NCBI GenBank assembly: GCA_035496935.1
Contig: DATJED010000010.1
Coordinates: 496,001-560,000, forward strand
Length of the DNA stretch: 64,000 nt
Source of the DNA: Pseudopedobacter sp035496935
GTDB taxonomy: Bacteria > Bacteroidota > Bacteroidia > Sphingobacteriales > Sphingobacteriaceae
Reading direction: 5' to 3'
The notes below the pieces were generated by a model that worked only from the letters and a program-made list of their open reading frames with translations, did not search any database and was not told the DNA's origin. Made by a program: the position numbers and the translations under genes. Below are positions 52,025 through 61,682 of this stretch, piece by piece (the stretch's first letter is position 1; every line of letters starts with the position of its first letter).

Positions 52025-53464
52025 ATGAGGCGGTTTTTTACTTTTTTTTGTGCCGGTAGCATCGCAATATTGTTGCTTTCATGCCAAAAAGATAATTTAT
52101 CCGATTTTACGACGCTTAAAACGACACAAGCTAAAAGTTTTACTGGTACAGGTTTGCTGGATACTACAGGCTTAGAGAGTGTAAATCCTGCAGAAAATTT
52201 CGATTTGTTACTGAACCCAGGAAAAGGTTTTGTGAAATATTACGATTATGAGCAACAGTACGCAGATCAATTTTCGACGATTTATATCCGTTACGATTGG
52301 AACGATATTCAGCCAAAAGAAAATCAGTACAATTGGGCCGCAATAGATTGGGAAATCAGTCAGTGCGTTGCGCAGGGGAAAAAGTTTGCGTTTGGGATCA
52401 TGTGTGCAAATACAAACAGATCGATAAATACACCGGATAAAGGAAAATACGTTACTCCAAAATGGGTTTTTGATGCCGGTGCAGGCAAAAGAACCATCAA
52501 TGCTACTTATTGGGAAACCGGGCAAACCATAAAACAGGTGATTCCGGTGTGGTCGGACGCCGTTTTTCTGAAGAAATTGAATGCTTTTGTAGCTGCTTTG
52601 GGCGCAAGATATAACGGAAATCCTAATATCGCTTTTGTAGATATCAGAAGCTACGGAAATTGGGGCGAACAGCATCTATACGAACTTGGCGGGACAGATT
52701 TAACTTCGGCACAGCTGAAAACTTTGTACATCCAGCCTTATAAAAACGCTTTTCCAACCACGCAACTGATTAATCCTTGGGGCGAGGCTTTTTATAACGA
52801 TACTTATGACTGGGCAGTTGACCAAGGAATTGGGATGCGCAGCGACGGAATTTTTAAATATTCTAACGGCAGCGAAACCACCAGAGCGCACCAAAAAGCA
52901 CCAAGTGTTTTTGAATATACCGCAAATTACGATTGGCTAACTTCTGAAGGTTATTGGAACCCGGATACTTTATTGAATTATATTGAGATTGGAAAACCCA
53001 GTTATATACAGTTTGATAATGCCATGTACAACGCCAATCCGGCTTTATATACAACTATTGCCAATAGGGTAGGTTATCATTTCGTAATTGAAAATGTGAA
53101 GTTTCCGGCGGTGGTTAAAAGCGGGCAAGCTTTTAATTTGGAGACTTCTGTGCTGAATAAAGGCATTACCAATATTTACGAAAGTTGCCATTTGGCTGTT
53201 GCCTTGTTGGATGCTAACGATAAGGTAGTGCAAAAAGTTTTCTTGAACAACTCGCAACCTAAAAACTGGAACTCGGACCAGCTGACTAAAGAAATTAACA
53301 ACATTAGCTTTAATGTAGCTAAAGGGACTTACAAACTGGCGTTAGGGATGTTTTCTGATGTTAATGACGCCGAACCGAAAATTAAATTTGCCAATAATAA
53401 CAAAACCGCTAATAACTGGTTTGTAGTAAAAAGCGGTTTTGTTGTGAGTGAATCGGTTCAATAA
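52025..53464 (+). CDS. Lipoprotein with TIM-barrel-like and DUF4832-type C-terminal domain
   Basis: This 479-residue protein starts with a signal peptide and lipobox (IAILLLSCQKD, Cys near residue 20). The central part, with WNDIQPKENQYNWAAIDWEI near residue 95 and NPNIAFVDIRSYGNWGEQH near residue 200, has the look of a GH-type (beta/alpha)8 barrel. The C-terminal ~130 residues form a beta-sandwich as in DUF4832 proteins. It may cleave or bind a polysaccharide at the cell surface, but the catalytic acids are not certain. I chose the ATG at 52025, because an upstream in-frame ATG gives a 28-residue leader without sense. Confidence 0.68.
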   Translation: MRRFFTFFCAGSIAILLLSCQKDNLSDFTTLKTTQAKSFTGTGLLDTTGLESVNPAENFDLLLNPGKGFVKYYDYEQQYADQFSTIYIRYDWNDIQPKENQYNWAAIDWEISQCVAQGKKFAFGIMCANTNRSINTPDKGKYVTPKWVFDAGAGKRTINATYWETGQTIKQVIPVWSDAVFLKKLNAFVAALGARYNGNPNIAFVDIRSYGNWGEQHLYELGGTDLTSAQLKTLYIQPYKNAFPTTQLINPWGEAFYNDTYDWAVDQGIGMRSDGIFKYSNGSETTRAHQKAPSVFEYTANYDWLTSEGYWNPDTLLNYIEIGKPSYIQFDNAMYNANPALYTTIANRVGYHFVIENVKFPAVVKSGQAFNLETSVLNKGITNIYESCHLAVALLDANDKVVQKVFLNNSQPKNWNSDQLTKEINNISFNVAKGTYKLALGMFSDVNDAEPKIKFANNNKTANNWFVVKSGFVVSESVQ

Positions 53465-53558
53465 ATTTTTAATAATTTTTATTGTATATATTGAGTCAAG
53501 TCGAAATATGCTCAGTGGCAATAAGCTTCGATCCGCTCAGCCTAGATAAAAGCCGTTT

Positions 53559-56186
53559 TTAAATACTGTCCTTCTTTTTTTTGAAAAAACTGTTCAGTTT
53601 ATTTTTTACCTCGTTTTGTATTCTTTGCTCGGCTTGTTTTTTTAACGTATCGGTTTTTTGCTGAAGCTGTTCTTTTGCCTGATTGCTGAGTTTGGTGACT
53701 TCTTCTTTTGCTTGGTTTTGCAGTTCCGCTTTTTTATCGGCAACAAGTTGGTTTACTATGCTCTGAGCCTCATTTTTTAAACCGCTGGCTAAATCTAGTT
53801 TAAGCGTGGGTTTGGTAATGGTTCCGCCTAAAAGCGCATTTACTTTTACCGTTTCGTTAACTTCTACATTGCTACCGATTTTTTTGTTCAAACTTGCTAA
53901 TAAGCTATTTGCGGTTTCGTTTGTTTTGCCCAGCATTGCTCTCGGTAAGTTGATTCCCAAAACATAATCTAAACTTTGGTCTAAACCGTTTGAACCCTGA
54001 ACATTCATCAAAATATCGCCTTTTTTGATATTGAATGGCGCTACATTCAACCTGCCATCGATAATGTTGAATTTAGTCAACAAATCCTTGATTTCCAGCT
54101 TCTTTAAATTGTTGTTGCTTAAACCTGCTGCCAATTTGTTTAAAGGTTCAAAACCATCAATTACCGCTTCAATAATATTTGCCAAACCTGATGCATTAAT
54201 GCTTGAATAAACTGGCATCATATCCTGTTTTAATAACGAGTTAAATTTAAGCTTGGTGCTAAATTCACCTTTTGTATATTTGGCTATCGGCGCCAGCAAT
54301 TTAATGGTATTAAAGGTGGTAAATGCTTTTTGGATGCTCATTTTCTCGATGCCGAAATCAATATCAACAAAAGGTTTTTTGGGGTCTTTTGTAGTGTACA
54401 TTCCGTTCATTTTTATTGTTCCGTCCAGCATTTGCAAAGCCATATCCTTAAAATAAACGCTTTCATCTTTTACTAATAAAGCGCCTTTTGCGTTGCTGAT
54501 GTTATAGTTGTCATACAAAACCTGTTTGGCATTTACGCTAGCCAAAAAGTTGATATTTGCTGGAACTTTTATCAGACTGAGTTTAGAGGTGTCTTTGGTT
54601 GCAGTAGCGGTGTTTTCTGGGCCCATCAGCTCATTGATGTCCATCAGGTTGGATGTTAAATTAAACGTTCCGCCGAGCGACTGGTTTTTGTTGAAAATAT
54701 AGCCCAAATAATTGGTGATGCTTCCGTTTGCGGCAAAATCGCTTCTTCCAACTTTTGCGTTTAAATTGCTGAGGGTGATGTTCTGCGGGTTAAAAGTCAT
54801 TTTTGCAGCGCTGATGCTTACCGGTTTTGCAACCGCAGCGCCGGTATAAACAAAATTGCTGGCCAGCATTTGTCCCGATGCGTTAAAGTTTTGGTACTGT
54901 TGCTTATCTATGGAAGATTTATTTCCTTTTGCTTTTATATCTGCATCTAAAATCCCGCTCAAAGTCATGTCTTTCATCGGGAAAATTGTAGTTAATTGCT
55001 TTAAATCCAGCTTTCCTTTTAAAGCCATATCCACGTAAGGGTCGCTGGTTGGCGTTTTTACAAACAATCTTCCATCAATTGGGGCTTTATCAAAAGCTAA
55101 ATGGAAGGCCGGAATGTTTATTTCGGTATGGTCAATTACGCCATCTGGGTTTTTGATATTTGCATTTACCTGGATGTTGTTTACCGCAGCCGGTAAACCC
55201 GCATATTTCATTTTGCCATCTTTAATGCTCAGGTTTACGTCAAAAGCAGGCAAAGAGTTTTCGTTGTAAGTTCCTTTGGCAAAGCCGTTGAAAGCAAATT
55301 TTCCGCTGGCATCCATATCCTTAAAATTGCTGGCATAAACCGCCGGAATCAGCGAAAGGAAGTTTTTTAGATCCGATTGTTGCGCATCAAACTTAAAATC
55401 AACCAGCATATCAGTGTCGTTTGGCATTGCCAAGCTTCCCGTAACGGCCAAAAGCAATTCGTTTAGTTTAATTTTGTTATCGCCAAAGCTGAACTTCATG
55501 TTTTTCATATCGATATCTATCGGCAAATCAGCTTGTAGTTTAACATCGTTTAAATAAGGTATAGCCCCATATTTCATGGTCAGGTGCTGTATGTCGGATT
55601 CGGTTTTTAGCTGGAATAAATCCTGTGTAAAATCTCCGGAACCACTGTGGTTTACGTCTTTAAGGTTCATGTAAAAACCTAAAGAAGCATCATCATAAAT
55701 AATATTCCCATTTTCGATGCTGTATTTCTGTAAACTCGCTTTAAACTTTGTTTTTGAGGTGTCGGTGGTTGAAGTGGCGGTGGAATCGGTTTTCATAATG
55801 TCCCAATTTGCTTTCCCGCTTTTTAAAACCTTGGCGTAAATATTGGGCTGAACCAGATTAACTGAGTTTATCTGGTAAGTTTCGCCTTTAATTACGCTCA
55901 TTAAATTGAGGTTCAGCTCCAAAGCTTTAATATTGGCCAAAGTATCGTTTGCAAAGCTATCGACACCAATTACTACCAAATCTTGTAACTGAACGCCCAG
56001 ATTCGGAAAAGTGCTGATGATGCTTAAATCAACGTTTTTAAAGTTGACGTTTGCATTTACATTTTTGTTGATGGCAGTTTTTACACCTGCAACAATTTTA
56101 TCTTTAAAAAGGAGCGGGATACTTGCAAGCGCAATAATAATGATCGCTAACAATGCAACAATACCCAAAATTATCTTTTTATACAT
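53559..56186 (-). CDS. AsmA family protein
   Basis: This 875-residue protein has an N-terminal membrane helix (about 5-25), a DUF748/AsmA-like N-terminal region with NVNFKNVDLSIISTFPNLG near residue 49, and many beta-strand repeats. An AsmA-2-like C-terminal domain follows (about 600-790, with LNVAPFNIKKGDILMNVQG), and a Lys/Gln-rich coiled coil closes the protein (about 800-875). AsmA-like proteins are long bridge-like proteins thought to help lipid movement or outer-membrane assembly. It is convergent with the lipoprotein gene to the left. The length is normal for Bacteroidetes members. Confidence 0.88.
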   Translation of the reverse strand: MYKKIILGIVALLAIIIIALASIPLLFKDKIVAGVKTAINKNVNANVNFKNVDLSIISTFPNLGVQLQDLVVIGVDSFANDTLANIKALELNLNLMSVIKGETYQINSVNLVQPNIYAKVLKSGKANWDIMKTDSTATSTTDTSKTKFKASLQKYSIENGNIIYDDASLGFYMNLKDVNHSGSGDFTQDLFQLKTESDIQHLTMKYGAIPYLNDVKLQADLPIDIDMKNMKFSFGDNKIKLNELLLAVTGSLAMPNDTDMLVDFKFDAQQSDLKNFLSLIPAVYASNFKDMDASGKFAFNGFAKGTYNENSLPAFDVNLSIKDGKMKYAGLPAAVNNIQVNANIKNPDGVIDHTEINIPAFHLAFDKAPIDGRLFVKTPTSDPYVDMALKGKLDLKQLTTIFPMKDMTLSGILDADIKAKGNKSSIDKQQYQNFNASGQMLASNFVYTGAAVAKPVSISAAKMTFNPQNITLSNLNAKVGRSDFAANGSITNYLGYIFNKNQSLGGTFNLTSNLMDINELMGPENTATATKDTSKLSLIKVPANINFLASVNAKQVLYDNYNISNAKGALLVKDESVYFKDMALQMLDGTIKMNGMYTTKDPKKPFVDIDFGIEKMSIQKAFTTFNTIKLLAPIAKYTKGEFSTKLKFNSLLKQDMMPVYSSINASGLANIIEAVIDGFEPLNKLAAGLSNNNLKKLEIKDLLTKFNIIDGRLNVAPFNIKKGDILMNVQGSNGLDQSLDYVLGINLPRAMLGKTNETANSLLASLNKKIGSNVEVNETVKVNALLGGTITKPTLKLDLASGLKNEAQSIVNQLVADKKAELQNQAKEEVTKLSNQAKEQLQQKTDTLKKQAEQRIQNEVKNKLNSFFKKKKDSI

Positions 56187-56699
56187 TTTGTTTCTTTTTG
56201 ATATGGAATTAAGATAAGCAAATTTGAACTTTTTTCGGGAAAGCGCAGTTTTTTAACGAAAATTAACTTTTGAAAGTGACCAATCTTCTGGGAAAAGCCT
56301 ACAAGAAGTAGTAAAGGTCTATTTTACAAATTTGTCCCTCTCAATAAATGAGATTATCCCCTCGTTAAAACTACCGAAGCGTTTACTTTTGAGTATGCTC
56401 TTGTGAAAAGGACTAGAGAAAACCAATTACAAAATTCTCTTTCAAGTTAGACTTAATATGATATGCCCTGTTGATTATCTATGGATATTAACATTGGGTA
56501 ATTGAACAAGTCCTTTCATTTTTTAAGAGGAATAAACCTAATTATTAATTAAACCAATAACACATGAAAAAATCAGATTCAAGTCTTTATCCTCCACCAA
56601 AGAGTGAAAGCCATTTTGTGCGCTGTAAAAAGTTACTTAAGTTAAAAAAAACTTTATACAGCTTATCAACCAATACGAACCAATTTTAAAAATAAAACT
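56187..56699. other. Gene-free interval upstream of the SusCD locus
   Basis: This 513-base stretch between two divergent genes contains no clear conserved gene. A 41-codon reading frame runs from ATG 56564 to TAA 56689, just before SusC, and a TACTTTTG element matching TAnnTTTG is at 56384-56391. The 41-codon frame is unrecognised and could be chance. The interval is probably a promoter and long leader for the SusC gene. No regulator gene, such as a sigma/anti-sigma pair or hybrid two-component system, is present in it. Confidence 0.4.
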
Positions 56700-59600
56700 A
56701 TGTCGAATAAATACCTTTTATACGGTAAAGCCAGAACAGCATTTATGCCGGTTTTACTATTTTTATTCCTGATTGCGCCAATGCTAACCTTTGCGCAGTC
56801 TAGATTGCTAACTGGAAAAATAGTTGACGCTACTACTTCTGAACCTTTAATTGGGGTACTTGTAAAAGTGAAAGATGGCAATGCAGCAACTACTACCGAT
56901 ACAAACGGAGCTTTCCGCATCCAAGTTAGTAACAGTAGCGTTTTAGAAATCAACTATTTGGGATACGCATCTCAAAGTATTGCAGTGGGTAACAAAACAG
57001 AGCTAACTGTAAATTTAACTACAGATAATAGAGCCTTAGATGAAGTTGTAGTGGTAGGTTATGGAACGCAAAAAAGGTCGGATATTACCGGTTCCGTTGC
57101 TTCTGTTCCAAAAGAACGTTTATCGAAGCTACCTGTTAATAACGTTATGCAAGCAATTCAGGGTGCGGTGGCTAACGTTACGGTAAATCAGGCTTCGTCT
57201 ATTCCCGGCGATGCGCCGTCTGCTCAAGTAAGAGGCCGGAATTCAATTAAAGCTACCTCAGAGCCGTACGTGGTAGTGGATGGAATTCCTCTCACAAAAA
57301 CTGATGGTTCTATTAATGATATCAACCCTAACGATATCGAGTCGGTAGAAATATTAAAAGACCCATCTGCAGTAGCTATTTATGGAGTTAACGGCTCAAA
57401 TGGGGTCATCCTAATCACTACAAAGCGAGGCACAACCGGAAAACCAGCTGTAAAATACTCGGGTTATGCGGGTGCAGAAGAAGCATCGCATATGTTGGAG
57501 CAGGTAAGTGGCGAGGAATTATTAAACCGCTATGCTGAATATGCCCGGATTACGAACACCAGTCTTTACAATGGCGGGCCGGTTCGTAATCAGTTCGAGT
57601 TTGATAATTATACAAATGGGGTAACAACAGATTGGGTTGATGCCGTTATGCAAACTGGTACCATTCAAAACCATAACGTAAGCCTGTCCGGAGGAAGCGA
57701 AAATGCGAAATACTATGTTTCAACAGATTACCTCGGGCAAAAAGGAGTGGTACAAGGTTATAATTACAAACGCTATTCTTTTAGAGCGAATACCGATTTT
57801 AAAGCGACCAAATATCTTTCCATAGGAACATCAACCTTTTTTGTGGCGCACAATAAGGACGGCGGACGAGCTAACTTAATGCAGGCACTAGCTATGAGTC
57901 CTTACGCCAAAATGTATAATGACGATGGCAGTTTAACGCAATATCCTATGTATTCAGAGCAACTGTGGGCAAATCCGTTATTGCCAACTACATTACATCC
58001 TGAAAGACGCCAGTTCAACGTTTCTTTAAATGGTTATGCTGAGGCAGATTTTGGGCAAATAGCAGATCCGTTAAAAGGTCTTAAATACAAATTTAATGCG
58101 GGTTATTCTTACGTTCCGGCTCGAGAAAATATGTACGAAGGTAAAACTGTTTATAACCTAACTGGACTTGGACGCATTACAAACAGAGAAACGCAATCAT
58201 ATACCATGGAGCATATCTTAACTTATAACAAAGATATTGCGAAACACCACTTCGACTTAACCGGCTTGTACGCTTTAAAGAGTAAGCACTGGCAAGAAAA
58301 CGTAGCTACTGGCCAGGTATTTCCGAATGACGAGCTTGGATGGGGGAATTTAGAGTCGGCAACTACGCAAACGGTTTCTTCTCAAGCCGATTTATACCGT
58401 ACCATTTCCCAAATGGGTCGTTTAAACTATTCCTATGATAGCCGATACCTATTCACTTTTACCGTGAGAAGAGATGGGTCATCAGTGTTCGGAGCTAATT
58501 ATAAATATGGTGTTTTCCCGTCTGCCGCAGTGGCCTGGAATATTCACAACGAATCTTTCATGAAAAGCACCCAAAATGTACTGAACAACCTTAAGTTGCG
58601 TCTTTCTTACGGCGTTTCGGGTAACGAAGCAGTTCCTATTTACGAAACTTTAGCGCTCATGAATTCTGGCTCTTTAACTATGGGAGGTAAATCAAGTACT
58701 ACGTTAAGAGTAAGAGCAAATATGGGGAACGATGATTTAAGATGGGAAAAAACCACTGGTTTTAACACCGGTATTGATTTTGGGCTTTGGGATAACAGAA
58801 TTAGCGGAAGTATAGATGTTTATAAATCGCACACTAACGATTTATTGTTACAACAGAGTTTGCCTAGGTTAACAGGCTATCAAAACGTGTTAACAAATAT
58901 TGGTGAGTTGGAAAACACAGGCTTAGATGTAACCTTGAACAGCAGAAACGTTACAAAAAAGGATTTTAGCTGGTCAACAACCCTAGTTTTTTCTACCAAT
59001 AAAAACAAGATTGTGGATGTTTACGGCAATGGCCAAAGTGATGTCGGGAACCGTTGGTTTATTGGCCAACCAATTGGTGTAATTTACGATTATACCAAAG
59101 TGGGTATTTGGCAAGAAGCTGAAATTACTTCAGGCGCTAACGCAAATTGGGATGCAGCGGCTCAAGCAGGAGATGTAAAACTTGCAGATATAAGCGGTCC
59201 GGCCGGTGTTCCGGACGGGAAAATTGACGATAACGACCGCTCTTTTTTAGGACAAACTTCGCCAAAATGGACAGGCGGTATTACCAACACGTTTACTTAT
59301 AAAGACTTTGCATTAAGCGTGTTTATCAATACCGTTCAAGGGGCTTTACGCAATAATCCACAAATCGGAGGAGCTTCTGATGAAATGGGGCGCCGAAGCA
59401 CACCTGCGGCTTTGGGATATTGGACACCACAAAACCAGAGTAACGAATGGCGATCTTTAGGAAATCATTCCAATAGCCACGGTTACGGATTTCCGGAAGA
59501 TGCAAGCTACACACGTTTGAAAGATATTACGCTTAGTTATGGTTTGCCGCAGAGTGTGGCCAACAAAATCGGAATCGGCGGTATACAAGTATACGCAAGC

Positions 59601-59738
59601 GGACGAAATTTGTACACATGGACAAATTGGTTGGGTTGGGACCCGGAGGCGCGGGATATTACCCGTGGTAGTGAAAACGATAACCTTAACTACCCAATGG
59701 TTCGCAGCTTTATTTTAGGTGTTAATTTAACATTTTAG
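56700..59738 (+). CDS. SusC/RagA family TonB-dependent outer-membrane transporter
   Basis: This 1012-residue protein has a signal peptide (about 1-33) and an N-terminal carboxypeptidase-regulatory-like domain (about 34-115; GKIVDATTSEPLIGVLVKVK). The SusC signature DEVVVVGYGTQKRSDITGSV is near residue 119, and a plug domain extends to about 235 (VRGRNSIKATSEPYVVVDG). A long TonB-dependent beta-barrel ends in LNYPMVRSFILGVNLTF. It imports oligosaccharides across the outer membrane with the SusD-like partner, whose gene starts five bases after its stop. The length is typical of the family. Confidence 0.95.
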   Translation: MSNKYLLYGKARTAFMPVLLFLFLIAPMLTFAQSRLLTGKIVDATTSEPLIGVLVKVKDGNAATTTDTNGAFRIQVSNSSVLEINYLGYASQSIAVGNKTELTVNLTTDNRALDEVVVVGYGTQKRSDITGSVASVPKERLSKLPVNNVMQAIQGAVANVTVNQASSIPGDAPSAQVRGRNSIKATSEPYVVVDGIPLTKTDGSINDINPNDIESVEILKDPSAVAIYGVNGSNGVILITTKRGTTGKPAVKYSGYAGAEEASHMLEQVSGEELLNRYAEYARITNTSLYNGGPVRNQFEFDNYTNGVTTDWVDAVMQTGTIQNHNVSLSGGSENAKYYVSTDYLGQKGVVQGYNYKRYSFRANTDFKATKYLSIGTSTFFVAHNKDGGRANLMQALAMSPYAKMYNDDGSLTQYPMYSEQLWANPLLPTTLHPERRQFNVSLNGYAEADFGQIADPLKGLKYKFNAGYSYVPARENMYEGKTVYNLTGLGRITNRETQSYTMEHILTYNKDIAKHHFDLTGLYALKSKHWQENVATGQVFPNDELGWGNLESATTQTVSSQADLYRTISQMGRLNYSYDSRYLFTFTVRRDGSSVFGANYKYGVFPSAAVAWNIHNESFMKSTQNVLNNLKLRLSYGVSGNEAVPIYETLALMNSGSLTMGGKSSTTLRVRANMGNDDLRWEKTTGFNTGIDFGLWDNRISGSIDVYKSHTNDLLLQQSLPRLTGYQNVLTNIGELENTGLDVTLNSRNVTKKDFSWSTTLVFSTNKNKIVDVYGNGQSDVGNRWFIGQPIGVIYDYTKVGIWQEAEITSGANANWDAAAQAGDVKLADISGPAGVPDGKIDDNDRSFLGQTSPKWTGGITNTFTYKDFALSVFINTVQGALRNNPQIGGASDEMGRRSTPAALGYWTPQNQSNEWRSLGNHSNSHGYGFPEDASYTRLKDITLSYGLPQSVANKIGIGGIQVYASGRNLYTWTNWLGWDPEARDITRGSENDNLNYPMVRSFILGVNLTF

Positions 59739-59743
59739 TAGTC

Positions 59744-61462
59744 ATGAAATACAATAGAAAAACAATTTATACGATACTTGCTTTAGGTTTTCTTGGGATG
59801 TCGTCTTGTAAAGACAGCTTCTTAGAAGAGAAACCATATTCTAGTTACAAAGCAGGAAATAGTGATCCTTCCACCATTGATAACCAGTTATTAGGTTTAC
59901 ATCATATTTATGCTGAATTATGGGGATATAGTGGACGGCAAGGTTTTTTATCTTGTTGGCAGATAGGAATGGATATTACCAGCGCCGGCTCAACTGAAGG
60001 TGTAGAGAACCCTTTTTATCAGTATGCGGATCTTAATCCGGAGAACGGCGGCGTAAGTTATTTGTGGCAGAAATGTTATGAATTTATAAACAACGCTAAT
60101 ATTATCATCGAATCTGTAGGCGATACCAATCCAAAGGCGGCTGCCGAAGCGAGATTTTTTAGAGCATATGCTTATAATATGTTGGTAACGCTATGGGGAG
60201 AGGTCCCTTTGCTAACAGAGCCTATAAAAGTGCCAACGTTTGATAATGTGCGCAAACCCGTTGTTGATATTGATAACGTGATAGCCGAAGATTTGACTTA
60301 TGCAATTACAAATTTGCCGGATGTTGGTCAGGCGAAAACCGAGTCTCGGATCAATAAAGATATGGCTCGACAATTGGCGGCCGAAGCATATCTTCGCATG
60401 GGTATACGAGACAATAGCTTTTATGCAAAGGCAGAAAGTGCGGCTACGGATATCATAGGCGGCGGAAAATACCAACTAGTTGAGGCCCGTTATGGTAAAT
60501 ACCTTTCAGAAGGAGGCGATTATTATCGCGATATGTTCCGTCAGGGGAATATGAGACGCTCTCAAGGAAATACAGAAGCCATCTGGACTTTCGAAGTAGA
60601 GTTTAACCGTACAGTTAGTGGCGGTACAATAGACAATCCACAGCACAGAAGGGTTTGGCAGCCTGCTTATCACAAATGGGACGGGATGATTAACGCCGAC
60701 TCGTTGGGAGGCCGTGGAAATGGACGTTTGCGCTTAAGTAATTTTATGAAATATACTGTTTGGAAAGGGCTTAACGGTGATATAAGAAACAGTAATTACA
60801 ACATCCGTCGCACTACAAATTATAACCGGCCAGGTTTTAGCACTCAAATAGGTGTTGATGCTGACGGCTACCGCGTCGACAAAGCTAGCGCTTCGGCGGT
60901 ACAGGTTAAAACGATTAGCACCGGAGACAAAGTTGTTCCCTTTAGAACCGACAGTTTAGAGGTTTGGTACCCGTACCCAACTAAATGGGGTGGATATGAT
61001 CCAACCGACGACTTTGGTTATGCCTTGGTTAAAGATTGGCCAGTAATGCGATTGGGAGAAACTTATTTATTAAGAGCAGAAGCCCGCTTCCGTCAAAATA
61101 ACCCTCAGGGAGCGGCTGACGATATTAATAAACTGAGAGACAGAGCTTTTAAGGCGATTCGTAATAGTAGCAGCAATCCAAATTTAGGTAAAGTCAGTTC
61201 TTCAGACATTAACCTGGACTTTATTCTGGATGAAAGAGCCCGTGAACTAATTGCTGAGGAAAATAGACGCATGACCTTGGTTCGTACAGGGAAGCTTAAG
61301 AGTCGTTTGGTACTGAATGGAGATACAGGACCAAGTAATAAAATAACAACTGGATTTCAGGATTATAATGTGCTATTACCTATACCTTTAAGCGAAATTC
61401 AATTGAACAACAAAAACGGGAAATCGTTGACGCAAAATACCGGATATAGTGGAGCTAATTAA
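59744..61462 (+). CDS. SusD/RagB family nutrient-binding lipoprotein
   Basis: This 572-residue protein has a signal peptide with a lipobox (LGMSSCKDSF, Cys near residue 22), and helical TPR-like SusD architecture with the AEARFFRAYAYNMLVTLWGEVPLL stretch near residue 130. The C-terminal region has the typical FGYALVKDWPVMRLGETYLLRAEA and LDFILDERARELIAEENRRM segments near residues 430 and 500. It caps the SusC barrel on the cell surface and binds glycan. It starts five bases after susC and is likely co-transcribed with it. Confidence 0.95.
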   Translation: MKYNRKTIYTILALGFLGMSSCKDSFLEEKPYSSYKAGNSDPSTIDNQLLGLHHIYAELWGYSGRQGFLSCWQIGMDITSAGSTEGVENPFYQYADLNPENGGVSYLWQKCYEFINNANIIIESVGDTNPKAAAEARFFRAYAYNMLVTLWGEVPLLTEPIKVPTFDNVRKPVVDIDNVIAEDLTYAITNLPDVGQAKTESRINKDMARQLAAEAYLRMGIRDNSFYAKAESAATDIIGGGKYQLVEARYGKYLSEGGDYYRDMFRQGNMRRSQGNTEAIWTFEVEFNRTVSGGTIDNPQHRRVWQPAYHKWDGMINADSLGGRGNGRLRLSNFMKYTVWKGLNGDIRNSNYNIRRTTNYNRPGFSTQIGVDADGYRVDKASASAVQVKTISTGDKVVPFRTDSLEVWYPYPTKWGGYDPTDDFGYALVKDWPVMRLGETYLLRAEARFRQNNPQGAADDINKLRDRAFKAIRNSSSNPNLGKVSSSDINLDFILDERARELIAEENRRMTLVRTGKLKSRLVLNGDTGPSNKITTGFQDYNVLLPIPLSEIQLNNKNGKSLTQNTGYSGAN

Positions 61463-61473
61463 AATCATTCGTC

Positions 61474-61508
61474 AGACTGCGTTAAATTATAGCGCAGTTT
61501 AACAGTCT
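61474..61508 (+). terminator. Hairpin after the susD-like gene
   Basis: AGACTGCGTTAAA can pair with TTTAACAGTCT (61474-61486 with 61498-61508) with a two-base bulge, 11 bases after the susD stop. It is followed by a T-rich stretch TATTTATTTTAT. A terminator or partial attenuator between susD and the GH27 gene is likely. Confidence 0.55.
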
Positions 61509-61536
61509 TATTTATTTTATCCTTTATATTAATAAC

Positions 61537-61566
61537 TAACCTTAGGCTGTAACGGGTCTAAGGTTA
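61537..61566 (+). terminator. Second hairpin in the susD-GH27 gap
   Basis: TAACCTTAG (61537-61545) pairs perfectly with CTAAGGTTA (61558-61566) around a 12-base loop and is followed by TTTATTATT. It could serve with the preceding hairpin as a tandem terminator, or reduce read-through from susCD into the downstream enzyme genes. Confidence 0.5.
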
Positions 61567-61682
61567 TTTATTATTAGACGATTTCTTATATCAATTTTTA
61601 ATTAGATTTAAACCCAATTTTTACGATCTTTAATTTAAACCCGTTCTAAATGCCAATACCTTCTGTTCGAAAGAATAAAACT

